Assembly: GCF_029633865.1 (NCBI RefSeq)
Contig: NC_079221.1
Location: 4,130,409-4,194,408 of the forward strand
Direction of reading: 5' to 3'
DNA length: 64,000 nt
Source: Lampris incognitus
Lineage: Eukaryota; Chordata; Actinopteri; Lampriformes; Lampridae
In this document: positions 1 through 11,005 of the stretch, one piece after another
Numbering within the stretch: the first letter of the stretch is position 1
Layout of the letters: every line of letters starts with the position of its first letter
Position numbers and translations under genes: made by a program
Notes under the pieces: model-generated
The model's database searches: none
Told to the model about the DNA's origin: nothing
Seen by the model: only the letters and a program-made list of their open reading frames with translations

Positions 1-419
1 AATTGGGTTAATTGAAATTATTAATTGCACGGACAAAAAAAAGTATGCAGTAGGGACATTTACTATAAATCCAGAGGAAGATTTAGCTGCCATTGATCAC
101 AATGTATTACTGGATAAGGGGAACGGCATCAGAAGAGTTGTGCTGAATGGGTTGCCTCATCATCCTGGAGGGCTTCTTGCTCGCCTCTGTACGTGACTGG
201 TAGGAACGAGGTAGTGAACAAGCTCGATACCTCATGCAAATAAAAGGAAATAAGACCAAAGTGTTCCTCTCTTTGATTGACAGCCACCCCAGAAGTCCTC
301 GTATTGAACACGCCAAGCCGGTCTAGTAAATCCTATAAGCTCATCTAGTCACACTCTTGAACAGTGGAAACCCCAAAGCAGCTCGCTGTAATACTGGCCA
401 TGTGTGGAAAGCTTGTTTA

Positions 420-420
<1 letters not shown>
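1..420. other. No recognisable gene
   Basis: I see no coding region or known repeat here apart from the microsatellite that starts at 421. Short open frames on the minus strand have no recognisable domain and no supporting context. Confidence 0.5.

Positions 421-469
<49 letters not shown>
421..469. repeat. (GT)n microsatellite
   Basis: An almost uninterrupted GT dinucleotide tract of about 48 bp. It is ordinary simple sequence, common in fish intergenic DNA. Confidence 0.95.
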
Positions 470-473
<4 letters not shown>

Positions 474-588
474 AGAATGCAGCTAACTCAAAAGCCTTCC
501 CTGCCCTGCCTGCTCCTCACTGCAGTCATGGAGAAAGGAGAACTACGTAGTGGTAGTTTTGACTTCCTTCTGAGCTTCGTCACAACGA

Positions 589-819
589 TCCTCTTCTGGG
601 AGAGTCTCTTCTGGGAGGGTCTCTTCTGGGAGAGTCTCTTCTAGGAGGGTCTCTTCTGGGAGGGTCTCTTCTGGGAGGGTCTCTTCTGGGAGAGTCTCTT
701 CTGGAAGGGTCTCTTCTAGGAGGGTCTCTTCTGGAAGAGTCTCTTCTGGAAGGGTCTCTTCTAGGAAGGTCTCTTCTGGGAGGGTCTCTTCTGGGAGGGT
801 CTCTTCTGGGAGGGTCTCA
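589..819. repeat. 15-bp minisatellite, about 15 copies
   Basis: Tandem copies of a 15-bp unit (ctcttctgggagggt) with scattered G/A and gg/ag variants. The period is a multiple of three and free of stops on the minus strand, so it produces an apparent Glu-Glu-Thr-Leu-Pro repeat protein. I attribute that frame to the repeat period, not to a gene. Confidence 0.9.
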
Positions 820-939
820 TTATAAATGGAGGTCTCAGCAGTAATCTCTTGGTTTTGTCCTGCCGACGAGAAAGTTCCCAAACTTTCTGATAACCTTCTG
901 TTTGTATCTGAGCATGAGTGCCCATGTTGTGCACCTGCC

Positions 940-1148
940 CCCCCCTCTCATTCTGTCTCTCCTCTTCCTCTTTCTGTCTCGCTCTCTTCTTCCTCTATCA
1001 GTCTCTCTCTCCGTCTGTCTCCTCTTCCTCTCTCTGTCGTCTTCCCCCTCTCTCCCCTTCCTCTCTCTGTCTGTCTCCTCTTCCACTCTCTCTCTTTCTC
1101 ACTTTCCAGGACAATTTTTCTTCCTTTATGGACTGTCTGATGACCATG

Positions 1149-1179
<31 letters not shown>

Positions 1180-1185
1180 GACCGC
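940..1185. repeat. Pyrimidine-rich (CT)n tract
   Basis: About 240 bp in which the + strand is overwhelmingly C and T. It includes runs of ctctgtctcctcttcctc-type units and a pure (CT)n tract around 1153-1178. The open frames across it (Ser/Leu-rich on one strand, Arg/Glu-rich on the other) come from base composition. Confidence 0.85.
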
Positions 1186-1324
1186 CTGGTGACTTGGGAG
1201 CCTGTTCATGATGCATCCTGCGTTTCCTTGGTCACAGTTCCGCCCTCCTGGACATTTATGCTGTCGTTTGCACCGTTCTCGTTTAAAGTTGCTGTTATAC
1301 TATTTGTTCTAGCTACGACAACTT

Positions 1325-1665
1325 CCACATCACTCTCATCACTTCTCATCTTCATCACTCTCATCACTCCTCTCGTCCTCATCACTCTCATCACTTCTCT
1401 CATCTTCATCACATCTCTCGTCTTCATCGCTCTCATGACTTCTCTCGTCTTCATCACTCTCATCACTTCTCTCATCTTCATCACGTCTCGTCATCACTCT
1501 CATCACTTCTCTCATCTTCATCACGTCTTGTCATCACTCTCATCACTTCTCGTCTTCATCACTCTCATACTTCTCATCTTCATCACGTCTCGTCATCACT
1601 CTCATCACTTCTCTCGTCTTCATCACTCTCATACTTCTCTCATCTTCATCACTCTCGTCACGTCT
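1325..1665. repeat. ATC/TC-rich degenerate minisatellite
   Basis: Interleaved units built from catcactctcatcacttct and ctcatcttcatcac, with variable spacing, over about 340 bp. The apparent frames on both strands are products of the repeat. Confidence 0.85.
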
Positions 1666-1818
1666 CTTGTCTTCTTTCTGATGTTAAATTGTGATTTTTG
1701 TGTATTTTGTCCATCTGATGCCTACTGCACATCTGTCCGCCAAGCAGAGGGATCCCTCCTCTGCTGCTCCTCCTGACCTTTCTCCCCCTTTTGTTTTTCC
1801 TGACAAGTTTTTCCTCAT

Positions 1819-1940
1819 TTGGCTTTAAGGTCCGAGGGGTGTCGTATGTTGTGTGCTGTTGTATGTTGTACTGATGGTAAAGCCCCTCAGGACCACCTTG
1901 TGAATTTGGGCTGTACAAATAAACTTGACTTGAAAAGACC
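1819..1940 (+). mobile_element. Possible LINE 3' tail remnant
   Basis: The stretch ends in gggctgtacaaataaacttg followed by acttgaa. This resembles the 3' tails of several fish non-LTR retrotransposons, where a polyadenylation-like AATAAA is followed by short tandem repeats. No coding part is visible upstream, so this is at most a heavily 5'-truncated copy. The call rests only on tail resemblance. Confidence 0.35.
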
Positions 1941-1974
1941 TACACATCTGGACCAAACAGTCATCCAATTACCA

Positions 1975-1975
1975 T

Positions 1976-2019
<44 letters not shown>

Positions 2020-2425
2020 AGCGAACACAACACAACACACACACACATACAATAAATCACCAATGGAACACACACACATACAAGCAAACACAGCACAACA
2101 CACATATGCACACATACATACTTATACATTAAATCACAATGGAACTCACAAACACACACACACACACACACACACATACAAGCAAACACAGCACAACACA
2201 CACATGCACACATACATACTTATACATTAAATCACAATGGAACTCACAAACACACACAAACATACACACATACAGACACACATACACAAGCAAACACAAC
2301 ACAACCCACCATGCACACAAACACATAGACACACAAACACACACAAGCGAACACAACACAACACACACACAATAAATTACCAATGGACCACTCACACACT
2401 TACACAAGCACACACACGCGCGTGG
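1975..2425. repeat. (CA)n-rich compound repeat with a 99-bp duplication
   Basis: CA tracts are interspersed with a longer unit (agcaaacacagcacaacac, then tacttatacattaaatcac, then aatggaactcac). The long unit occurs at about 2081 and again at about 2180, a 99-bp period, and is followed by decayed partial copies to 2400. It is a microsatellite that expanded together with its flank. Confidence 0.9.
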
Positions 2426-2834
2426 TGCCTGGAGAGTAGAGGCAGACCCACATCCACATGGCACACTGCCATCATCCTCATCCTCATCTTCATCCTCGGT
2501 GAGTGAGGGAGAAGTGCTGCCTGTGTTTCATCCTCGGCTGCAGATCGTGCTGAGGATTGCTTACAGGCTTGACAGCACAGACTACCTGCATGCGGGGGCA
2601 GGCTGTGCCAGGAAGGATCGGTTATTTGCCCCTGAGGACACCTTGTTCTGTGCATCAAAGACCCCTGGCCTGATGCTGTCTGCACACTGTGGCTGGTAAT
2701 CTGTCTGCAGACACGCCAGCGTGGCGCATGACTGCACTGCTCTGGTGTTTTATCAAATTCTGCAGTCCTTGTGTCCTGCGCTTCATATTAGGGTTACAGA
2801 TGAATCACTGATGTAGTTCTAAAACTGGGTTCTA
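2426..2834. other. No recognisable feature
   Basis: No coding similarity or known repeat is visible. A short plus-strand frame at 2499-2699 has no recognisable domain. Confidence 0.4.
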
Positions 2835-3000
2835 CATACTGTGACGGGCACGGGTAAGCAGCTCGGCTAACGGGTCGGACCCTTTAGTCGACTGGTTAAC
2901 GTAGTCGCCTGTGGTGTGGGAGATCTGGGTTCGCGTCCTGGCGGTACCGGTTCCCGGGCTGCCCCCCGAATTTGCTACATCGGTGTTAGAAGTGGGATGG
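2835..3000 (+). mobile_element. tRNA-like / LTR-end repeat fragment
   Basis: The phrase gaccctttagtcgactggtt, the box-B-like gggttcgcgtcct and the ending catcggtgttagaagtggga also occur, partly, at 7837-8022. The ending resembles the primer-binding region after the 5' LTR of the Gypsy element at 47326 (ttggtgtcagaagtggga). It may be the LTR end plus primer-binding site of a related element, or a tRNA-derived SINE. It abuts a SINE at 3003. Confidence 0.5.
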
Positions 3001-3002
3001 TG

Positions 3003-3417
3003 GGGGCGTCCGGCTAGCTTGGCGGTCTAGTCCGCTGCCTACCAACATGGGGATCGCTGGTTCGAATCCCCGTGTTACCTCCGGCTTGGTCGGGTGTCCC
3101 TTCACACACAAATGGCCGTGTCTGCGGGTGGGAAGCCGGATGTGGGTATGTGCCCTGGCCGCGGCACTAGTGCCTCCTCTGGTCAGTCGGGACACGTGTT
3201 CAGGGGGGGACGGGGAAATGGGGGTAATAGTGTCCCCCTGGTGAAACTCCTCACTGTCAGGTGAAAAGAAGCGGCTGGTGACTCCACATGTATGGGAGGA
3301 GGCATGTGGTAGTCTGGAGCCCTCCCCGGATAGGCAGAGGGGGTGGAGCAGAGACCGGGTGGGTTCGGAAGAATGGGGTAATTGGCCAAGTACAACTGGG
3401 GGGGAAAGGGGGGGGGC
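3003..3417 (+). mobile_element. tRNA-derived SINE, family A
   Basis: About 415 bp. The head contains a degenerate polymerase III A box and a perfect B box (ggttcgaatcc near 3059). The body is diagnostic of the family (ggtgggaagccggatgtggg, then ctcactgtcaggtgaaaaga, then ggtagtctggagccctcccc), and the 3' end is G-rich (aactgggggggaaagg). The window holds seven further copies. Such SINEs have no coding capacity and are mobilised by LINE machinery. Confidence 0.9.
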
Positions 3418-3782
3418 AGCATTATATAAAAGTGGCACACGATCAAATACCAATACAATAATAAATAATGATAAATAAATACAATAAAAATACAACAGCA
3501 AAAACTACACTAAACTAAAAGATACCCCCCATTGTAGTAATTAATGCAAGATCATGCACACTGGTACAACATGTTAAGACTCTCAAAGAGAAAAGACGGT
3601 TCGCTAACGTGAATAAAACTTGTATCACAAAAGTCTAGAAATGACCTGTTTGTCTGCACCCGTCCTGCAAGCTGACGCACTGCAGATACAACAGAAAGAT
3701 GCACCTCCCTTTAGGGACAGTTTGGTTTAGGATCCTAATCAAAACGGATGATCCGCTGTGGCGACCCCTAACGGGAGCAGCC

Positions 3783-3898
3783 GAAAGTAGTAGTATAGTA
3801 GTAGCAGTAGTAGTAGTAGTAGTAGCGGTAGTAGCAGTAGTAGTAGCAGTAGTAGTAGTAGCAGTAGTAGTAGTAGTAGCAGTAGTAGTAGTAGTGGA
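3783..3898. repeat. (GTA)n / (GCA) trinucleotide repeat
   Basis: About 115 bp of agtagtagt units interrupted by agcagt and agcggt. The valine-rich frame across it is simple-sequence translation. Confidence 0.95.
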
Positions 3899-4048
3899 TT
3901 CCTAACTCCTGTTCAGTTGTGGTTTAAATCGATCAGGTGTGCAAAGATAGTTCTGAAGCAAAGCTCCAGAAGCCCAGACTCCACAGATTCAACGTGTTCT
4001 TGTTTTTCCTACATTTGCTTGTTTAAAGAGAAAGGAAAAGAAAAAATC

Positions 4049-4845
4049 AGGAATCAGGAACACGTCATTTGTCATTTCATGTACCTGCGCACATGAAATG
4101 AAACGAAATATTTCCCCCCCCAGCCCACAGCAGTGCAACACAAAGACAAAAACACACATCTAAAAACTACAAGAACACAATATATCAAACTACAAAACAA
4201 AAAAAAATCACTGTCCGAGAGAACGCCAGCCAGGACGCCTGTTGGAACTGCCGGTCTGCATGGGCTAGCAGTTAGCTTAGCCTGCGGCGCTTCCGCATCC
4301 AGTCAGACCGCCCTTGGTGTTTCCTCTTCGGGCACAACAGGCAAGGCCGTGGTCCCTGGGCCCACCGAATGCAGCAGCAGACCAAGTTCTCCCATCCGAT
4401 CCAGCGCCAGCTCTCCCAGCTAGACACCTTCGACACGCCTCCCCGCACTCCACACGGCGACACCAAAAACACAGTCAACGCCAGGCGAGGCCACCGCCAG
4501 ACCGCCCTCAGTGTTATCGGAACTGCCGGTCTGCATGGGCTAGCAGTTAGCTTAGCCTGCCCTGCTTCCGCATCCTGTCAGACCACCCTCAGTGTTTCCT
4601 CTTTGGGTGCAGCTCCAGCAGGGCTGTGGTCCCTGGGCCCACAGGACGCAGCCAATTCAGCGTCAGCTCTCCCAGCCATCATTTGAAGACGTGGACAGAT
4701 GTGGACAAAGACACTGCATGGACGGTACTGGGTGAGGCCGCTGCAAACCTAAGTTTGTGCCACCATCTTCCCACACTGGTATGAGGTGAAGCCACGGCAA
4801 ACGTGAATTCGCGCCGCCATCTTCAGACCAATTGCACAGTAGGAT
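4049..4845 (-). mobile_element. Family C retroposon, dimeric form
   Basis: Read on the minus strand, this begins near 4845 with a GC-rich head (gatggcggcgcgaattcacg type) and a block ending gtctttgtccacatctg. A GC-rich body follows, then a GT-rich stretch, and it ends near 4049 with tgttcctgattcctgatt. The body module containing ctgcatgggctagcagttag is present twice (about 4254 and 4528), so the copy is an internal dimer. It has no open frame of note. The tail resembles LINE 3' tails, so I infer a non-autonomous retroposon whose class I cannot name. Confidence 0.75.
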
Positions 4846-5394
4846 AGGCATCATCGCATTTTTTATTCCTCAGCACCAATTTTAGTAACTTTAAAGGGAG
4901 CATAGTATGTCTGAAAATTACAGTGATCTTTAACTGTAAGTGATATTAAGAGGGTGTTGAAGATGGCGTTTTACCTTGAGAAAAACTACATGTCCTGGGT
5001 GAGGAGATAAAGATGAGATGGATATACACCGAGGTAAGAAGGAAACCTCAGTGCTGATGAAATGTTATTATGCATAACGCACAAAATGATGAGTACAAGT
5101 GAGAGGAGAGAAGAGGAGAACTGCAATACAAATCAGCCATCCTCTCCAACAGTGTCATACGTGAGCCGTCTCCATTCTGTCCATCAGCATTCTCAACTGA
5201 GGCTTTTTCCTAAAGGTTGCTTTGGACAGTTGGGAGCGAGAGATTGAAATTCTTGCAGAAATCCCCCCCGTTGTATCGTTTGTGGGGTTAAAACGTCCAC
5301 CAAAACATATCGTTATGCATGTAGACCATAGAGTCTTTGCCTGATGTGTTAGCTCTTAAATACGTTGTGCCAGGAGTTGGTCCACTCCAAGGAT
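4846..5394. other. No recognisable feature
   Basis: There is nothing I can assign, except that the last 100 bp may belong to the Penelope fragment that follows. Confidence 0.4.
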
Positions 5395-5640
5395 CGGGTC
5401 CCCCGGCACAAACAGCAATACAGTGTATGCTGTTAAGTGCCAGGAGGGTTGCCGTGACTTGTACGTCAGGGAAACCAAACAGACGCTGGCCAAGAGGATG
5501 ACACAACACAGGAAAGCTAACACGTCAGACCAGGACTCCTCAGTCTACACCAACTACAGACCAGGACTCCCCCGCAGTCTACACCATCTACAGACCCGTG
5601 GCTACTCTTTCAGGGATGAGGATCCTCTGTGAACAGTACA
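5395..5640 (+). pseudogene. Penelope-like element endonuclease fragment
   Basis: Conceptual translation of 5423-5632 reads YAVKCQEGCRDLYVRETKQT, followed by a segment with TLAKRMTQHRKA. This is the pattern of the GIY-YIG-type endonuclease at the C-terminus of Penelope-like retroelements, where the usual spelling is C..C..LY(I/V)GETKQ...RM.QHR. The Gly expected before ETKQ is Arg here. Upstream reverse transcriptase is absent, so this is a 5'-truncated, inactive copy of about 70 codons. Confidence 0.7.
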
Positions 5641-5777
5641 CATGGCCATTGTAACTCTAGTTAATGGTCACGCCCATATTTACATATGAAACCGATCGTT
5701 GGTTTGGGTCGTTATGCTATGTATTGTTTATAAGGGTGGGGATACCTGCAGTCAGGTGAGACTGAAGAGGTCACTTA

Positions 5778-6179
5778 TGCCCCTTTTCCGCTGCAGCGTA
5801 CTGGCTCAATTCAACTCTACTCACTTTGTTTGGTTTTCCATTGGGCAAAAGTTAGGGATTGTATCTGGTACAGGTAGTTTTTTTGGTATCACCTCCGTCG
5901 AGGTTCCAAGTGAGCTGAGCCGATGCTAAAAGGTGACATGAAAATACCACTATAAATAAATAAATAAAATGTAAATATTAATAAATAATAAACATATTTA
6001 TTTTTATTCAAATATAAATAAAATCTTTAAAAAACAAACAAACAAACTAGTCAACACGCCCACAAATGACCAGCGGGGCTTCGCCGTGAGAGGATCACAT
6101 CTGCAGTGGAAAACCGAATCCCAAAAAGTAAAGCGAGTGGAGTCGAATAGAGTAGGTACCATGCAGTGGAAAAGGAGCA
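5778..6179. mobile_element. PIF/Harbinger-like MITE, copy 1
   Basis: A 402-bp palindromic element flanked by TTA on both sides (5775-5777 and 6180-6182), the target duplication expected for PIF/Harbinger-type transposons. The terminal inverted repeats begin tgccccttttcc. Internally it is AT-rich (ataaataaataaa). It has no transposase, so it is non-autonomous. Related copies lie at 28337 (827 bp) and 30301 (216 bp). Confidence 0.8.
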
Positions 6180-6182
6180 TTA

Positions 6183-7836
6183 GATGAGTGATGAAACGTT
6201 TCTCTCAATAAACGCTGTGTCCAGATGAACTGATTCACCACTGTGTCCACCAAAACAGTCTGCATCTCTACCTGTCTCTGCAACATAGCCAGTCACCACC
6301 GGAAATCGTCACCCCTGATGCAAGACAGATGAATGTTGGTGCTCTTGGGGGGCTTTCATCAGTTCCTTTACTCGATAGGAACTCTGCATTTGCCCACTGT
6401 CATAGCTCAGCAACTGATAAATGGATGAAAAAGGCGCCGAGTTCACTTCTGATTTCCAAATCCCCAGTTTCAAGACTCTGTTGTATGTTGGTTCAAATGC
6501 TGTGTGGGTATGTTGTTTAGTTGCACAGTGTATTTACCCAGTGTAATCTCAAATGATGTGTGTTGTATGGTCTACGTTTGTTGCGTGTGCGCGCTATTCG
6601 TGGCCAGATTGGATGTTGGTGTTGGAAACCACCGTTCTCCTGCAGCCAGCGACCGTACACCACCCTAAATATATCAGGGACAAACATAGAGATGAGCAGG
6701 CCACTGAATCCCAGACTTTAACGGCCTCCTAATGACCGTAAACTACTTTCAACCTGAAACGACCGACTATCCACACACAGCAGCGCACAGGAATGTCAAA
6801 AATAGGCACATCGGCCCGACAGTTTGCAGAGGCCTTCTGTATTCATGCCTCTAGCTCCAAGAAAACCCTAATGGAAGACACCCGCTGTTATTTCGTAGTC
6901 ACTGTGGAAGGGGAGCGGGGCAGAAGATCACACTTTTGAAAGTAAACGTAGATATTTTGAAGACAGCCAGAAGAGCAATAATTTGATACAGTGGGAGCCG
7001 TTTCCTGAGGTGCTCGGTTTTCAGCTTTGTTTCTTTTCTCCCGTTTGACTTTTTAGCATTCCCCGTTTTACAAGACGTGGATTTCGGCACGTCAAGTTTT
7101 CATCTGAGGTTTGAGGTTTTCCCCTGCAGAAGGTTGGCAATGCCTGGATCTGAGTCTCGTTCTCCCCAAATTCCCCCGAGAGGTTGGTGGGAGGTGCCTT
7201 CGGAGGCCCATTTAATTTGCAAACAATTTAAAAAAAACACAAAAGAGATTCGTTTCTGTGCCCTCTGGTGCTGATTAGCAGCTTAGCAGCGCACCCTCCC
7301 ACTTCTCCTCCCGTGCCCCCTAGGAGCGTTTATGTAAAATCACTGGAGTCAGCATATTTTCACCTGTTATGTCAGTAAACTTGACTGGGACGATGGCGGT
7401 TAAACTTTACTCCTTTGCAGGGCTGTTTTTTTCCCTCCTCTAGCAACAATAACAATATGACACCACATATTACGCAGCCTGCGAGTCTGCAGCCGCGACC
7501 AGCTAGAGCGCTACATCTTCATGTTGGCCCATCTGTAGATACCCATGACAGGATTGGCTGTCCGGAGGAAATCACTGCACCAATTTTTGAAATGTTTCAT
7601 TCATCAAAATGTTCCTTGAAAAGGTGTGCTAGTTGTGAATGCAGATTTGACTGTAATATTTCTAAAAGGAAAATTCAATTAGAGATGTAAAGGCAAATGA
7701 TTGGCACAATCATCCAAATGTGCACGGCTCTGAGTCCCTCATACACAGCCACACAAATGTGAACCGTGTTTTACGGCAGTTGTCACACAGGGTATTGTGA
7801 AGCCTTTTGTCTCCCCGTCGGACTTCTGCCCCCTGA
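6183..7836. other. 1.65 kb without recognisable genes
   Basis: Mixed-composition DNA with no domain I recognise in any frame and no obvious repeat family. Short frames (6329-6520, 7077-7274, 7415-7690) have no family signature. Confidence 0.45.
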
Positions 7837-8022
7837 ATTCACTGCATTGGTGTCAGAAGGGGGACGGTGAAACCGTGAGGCCATCGGAAGCGCGTGCACC
7901 CAGAGGCGTGAGGGGGCTGGTATGCTGAGGGGGGTAGTGTAACGACCACGAATGACTGGACTCGCTGGCCCTTGGCTAACGGATCAGACCCTTTAGTTGA
8001 CTGGTTAGAGCAGTCGCCTGTA
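7837..8022 (+). mobile_element. LTR-end / tRNA-like repeat fragment, second copy
   Basis: It contains gcattggtgtcagaaggggg near 7846 and, further on, gaccctttagttgactggtt with gagcagtcgcctgt. Both are shared with the fragment at 2835-3000, but in the opposite order, as if the first part is the start of an internal region and the second part the end of an LTR. It is followed directly by TA repeats and a family B SINE. Confidence 0.5.
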
Positions 8023-8027
8023 TATAT

Positions 8028-8148
8028 ATATATCCAAACTGCTTATCCTACTTAGGGTTGTGGGGATGCTGGAGTGGAGCCTATCCCAGCAGTCATTGGG
8101 CGGCAGGTGGGGAGACACCCTGGACAGGCCGCCAGGCCATCACAGTAT
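8028..8148 (-). mobile_element. tRNA-derived SINE, family B, 3' fragment
   Basis: This is the 3' body of the family (gatgctggagtggagcctat, then cattgggcggcaggtgggga, then gacaggccgccaggccatca) bounded by TA-rich microsatellite on both sides. The tRNA-like head is missing. Confidence 0.85.
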
Positions 8149-8403
8149 ATATATATACACACATACATAAACATAAAAACTATCATCTATAAATACTTCA
8201 TACACCATGAACAAAACGCTAACAAATGATTTATGAAGAGGTTATATCAGCTGGAAATTGACAAGAGATCGCGAGTTAACCCCAAACACACCCAGAAAAT
8301 CCAAATCAAAGCTTTTTCTATGAAAAATGTGCGATTCAGATATATCACTTAATTATGGTTCTGGTAAATCTGCCATCAGTGATTTTAGTTTGTACAATAC
8401 CAT

Positions 8404-8597
8404 TTTTTTTTTTTAAGATGATTTTTTTTTTTTTTTGCTTTATTGTAACAATGTCAGTAGAGAGACAGGAAAGATGGGAGAGAAAGGGGGGATGACATGC
8501 AGCAAAGGGCCTGGAGCGGATTCGAACCCAGGCCGCTGCAGTAAGGACTCAGCCTGACGTGGTACACACTCCACCAGGTGAGCCACCGAGGCGCCCC
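8404..8597 (-). mobile_element. tRNA-derived SINE, family D
   Basis: On the minus strand it starts at 8597 with a tRNA-like head (ggggcgcctcggtggctcac) and has a B box (gggttcgaatccg, complement near 8519). It then runs to tctctctactgacattgtta and ends at a poly(A) tract (the T-rich run at 8401-8438 on the + strand). Head, B box and A tail make an intact-looking SINE of about 190 bp. Confidence 0.8.
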
Positions 8598-8599
8598 CG

Positions 8600-9182
8600 C
8601 TATTATTCTTCATTATTATTCTTATCGTTAGTACTAGTACAAGTAATAGCAGCAGCGGTAGTGGCAGTAAGAGCAACAGAAGAACTAGAAGAGGTTTGAT
8701 GCAAAACATGAACGGAATAACTGTACTGATTACTGCTAAAAATCTTGACGACTACACAGTTCGCTTTGTGTTATTTGTGCTTTTGTGCATACAAGTCTTA
8801 TGTGTAGCTGCTTTCTGTAAAGCTCTCGTGAATTGTCATCTCAAAAGTTTTGAACTAAAATTCAACAGACGACCTCTTTAACTTGTTATTTACTGATATT
8901 TCCTGAACTACTACAGTCCATTGACTGATCATTTGTTAATGGAATGTTCAAGATGTATTTACAAATGACTGTTAGTATGTCGTGTTAGTTCTGAACCAAT
9001 GCATGGCGTGCAGCAGAGAACGTTTCCCCTTACCCATTCTTGTCCATACTTGTCCATACTCTGGAGTCCATAAAATGAACATAGGTCCTGAGGCACTGGA
9101 CTAGACACTCCCTCGTAGGGCAAACCAAAGGCTCAGTAACCGAACCTACAAAAGAAGCATACTTTATTCCATGTTTCCTTGT
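8600..9182. other. No recognisable feature
   Basis: A short (agt/agc)-rich patch lies near 8625-8680. Otherwise I can assign nothing. Confidence 0.4.
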
Positions 9183-9300
9183 GCGGGAAAATGGCGGCGC
9201 AAATTCACGTTTGCAGCGGCCTCACCCAGTACCGTCGATGCAGTGTCTTTGTCCATGTCTGCGTCTCAGTTTATTCTTCATTTGTTGGCTTAAAATGTGG
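9183..9300 (+). mobile_element. Family C retroposon, 5' fragment
   Basis: Only the head of the family is present (aaaatggcggcgcaaattca, then cctcacccagtaccgtcgat, then gtgtctttgtccatgtctgc). The body and LINE-like tail are absent, so the copy is 3'-truncated or internally broken. Confidence 0.75.
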
Positions 9301-9859
9301 CAATATGTAGTTGCTGACAGAGGATTTGACTTGCTTCTGTTTTGCTCTCCACTGTTTTCTGTCCCCGGCTTGATCCTCTCCTCAGCAGGGCTCCACAATG
9401 CACCTGCAGGGATAAAGACAGATAGGGTTTTTATCTCAGTGCATGCTGGGGGGCTCAGTTGTGAACTGTATATTCTGGGCTGCAGGAGAACTAGCGCGTC
9501 ATTTACCCACACAGATAGTGGCTTTTTTGATCATGAAAAACGTACCTCCTCTACACCTTTTCTCACCACCTCAACACCCATCTCGTTGAATTACGAGGCC
9601 CGGCTTTGATTACCCTCGATTTACTCTCATTATAGCCCAACACGCCACGGAACTGTTATTACCTTTCCAGAATGGGCTTGAGCTGATTTGAGTTTTTTCC
9701 TCTCGTTCCTCTTCCAGACTTCAAATATACCATCAAGTCAATCGTATAGTTTAATTTGTAATAAAGAGCTGCCGGCGTGTGTTACAGATACGGGCTGTGG
9801 GTCAGAGCATTGCTCTCGTCAGTGTGCAACACGGTGGGTGGCCAGTGTTCAGATCCTTT
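9301..9859. other. No recognisable gene
   Basis: One plus-strand frame runs from the family C head into this region (to 9609). Its beginning is repeat sequence and the rest has no recognisable domain, so I do not call it a gene. Confidence 0.4.
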
Positions 9860-9955
9860 AGATCGTTGGTTCTCAACCTGGGGATAGGGACCCCCAAGGG
9901 GGTCACGAGATAATTTCTGGGGGTCACCAGATAGTTGTGGAGAAAACAAGCGCGA
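9860..9955 (+). mobile_element. hAT-type terminal fragment
   Basis: The phrase ttggttctcaacctggggat followed by gggacccccaagggggtcac resembles the widely dispersed ends of hAT-superfamily non-autonomous elements. The opposite end is missing. A similar remnant in the other orientation lies at about 17186-17222. Confidence 0.4.
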
Positions 9956-9987
9956 AACCTTCCAGACACATGGTGCACCATCCACCC

Positions 9988-10354
9988 CTCCATCCATCAT
10001 CCGAACCACTTATCCTGCTCTCAGGGGCGCGGGGATGCTGGAGTCTATCCCATCAGCCATTGGGTGGCAGGCGGGGAGACACCCTGGACAGGCTGCCAGG
10101 CCATCACAGAAGCGTGATGGCCTGGCACATTCACACCTAGGGACAATTTAGTACGGCTGACTCACCTGACCTACATGTTTTTGGACTGTGGGAGGAAACC
10201 GCAGCACCTGGAGGAAACCCACGTAGACACGGGAAGAACATGCAAACTCCAAACAGAGGACGACCTGGGACGACCCCCAAAGTTGGGCTGCCCCGGGGCT
10301 CGAACCCAGGACCTTCTTGCTGTGAGGCGACTGCGCAAACCACTGTGCCGCCCG
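9988..10354 (-). mobile_element. tRNA-derived SINE, family B, near full length
   Basis: On the minus strand the copy starts at 10354 with a tRNA-like head ending in cacagtggtttgcgcagt. A B-box-like gggttcgag follows, then the body (gacatgtaggtcaggtgagt type), and it ends near 9988 in a ggatgg repeat tail (tccatccatcatcc on the + strand). It has the full family layout with point mutations. Confidence 0.85.
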
Positions 10355-11005
10355 GGTTGAAATAATGTTCAATACATTTTGCTGTTTGGTAAGTACCACT
10401 ACTGCAGTCAGACACAACTGGGCAACCGGGAGGAATTTCATACGGTCTACTCCAGGATTTTGGATCTTTGTGGATCTTACGTAATAAGTAAAATCTTCAA
10501 GGACAGGGATTGTCACTACCCTTCATATACATATTTTTCTAACCCACAGCATACCTTATATGAAAAATAGGTGTACTGTCTCTTTAGTTGCTGTGCCGTC
10601 GCAGTATAAAAGGCAGTAGTGCGTTCTGCGCTGGCCTTCAGTATACCTAAAACTTCTTGGAGAGCAGTACAGTACTACACAATCATTCTTCATATCAGGA
10701 TCTGCATGGAAAAACATTGCAGGCATTGAATGTTACAGAAATCAAACATTAAACATTGTCACCTTTAAAAAGCGTCCAATTTCTTGTCATGTGACTCAGC
10801 TGACGACATACGTCAGCAATAACAGCGTCTGTGCAAATACCAGGGACCCTTTTTAAGCGTCAGCTTCTTAAGAGGGCCCTGGGATCCAGCGGTCTTGGTG
10901 GCTATTGTCCGTGGAGGAACAGTGGTTGAGAAAATCGAAGGACAGCAAGGACAACAGCAGACTAACAGCAGGTGCATTCCAGAACAACAGTGTTTTTTTT
11001 TCTCT
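10355..11005. other. No gene; left copy of a 40-bp direct repeat
   Basis: I recognise no coding region. Bases 10934-10973 (atcgaaggacagcaaggaca followed by acagcagactaacagcagg) recur almost identically at 11606-11643, on the far side of the SINE nest at 11006-11537. The pair may mark the flanks of an older element into which the SINEs inserted. Confidence 0.45.

Noticed and set aside
543..881. Minus-strand 112-residue frame with Glu-Glu-Thr-Leu-Pro repeats
   Set aside because: It is the translation of a 15-bp minisatellite whose period is a multiple of three. There is no start context, no domain and no flanking gene structure.
9181..9609. 142-residue plus-strand frame
   Set aside because: Its first third is a family C repeat head and the rest shows no recognisable domain.
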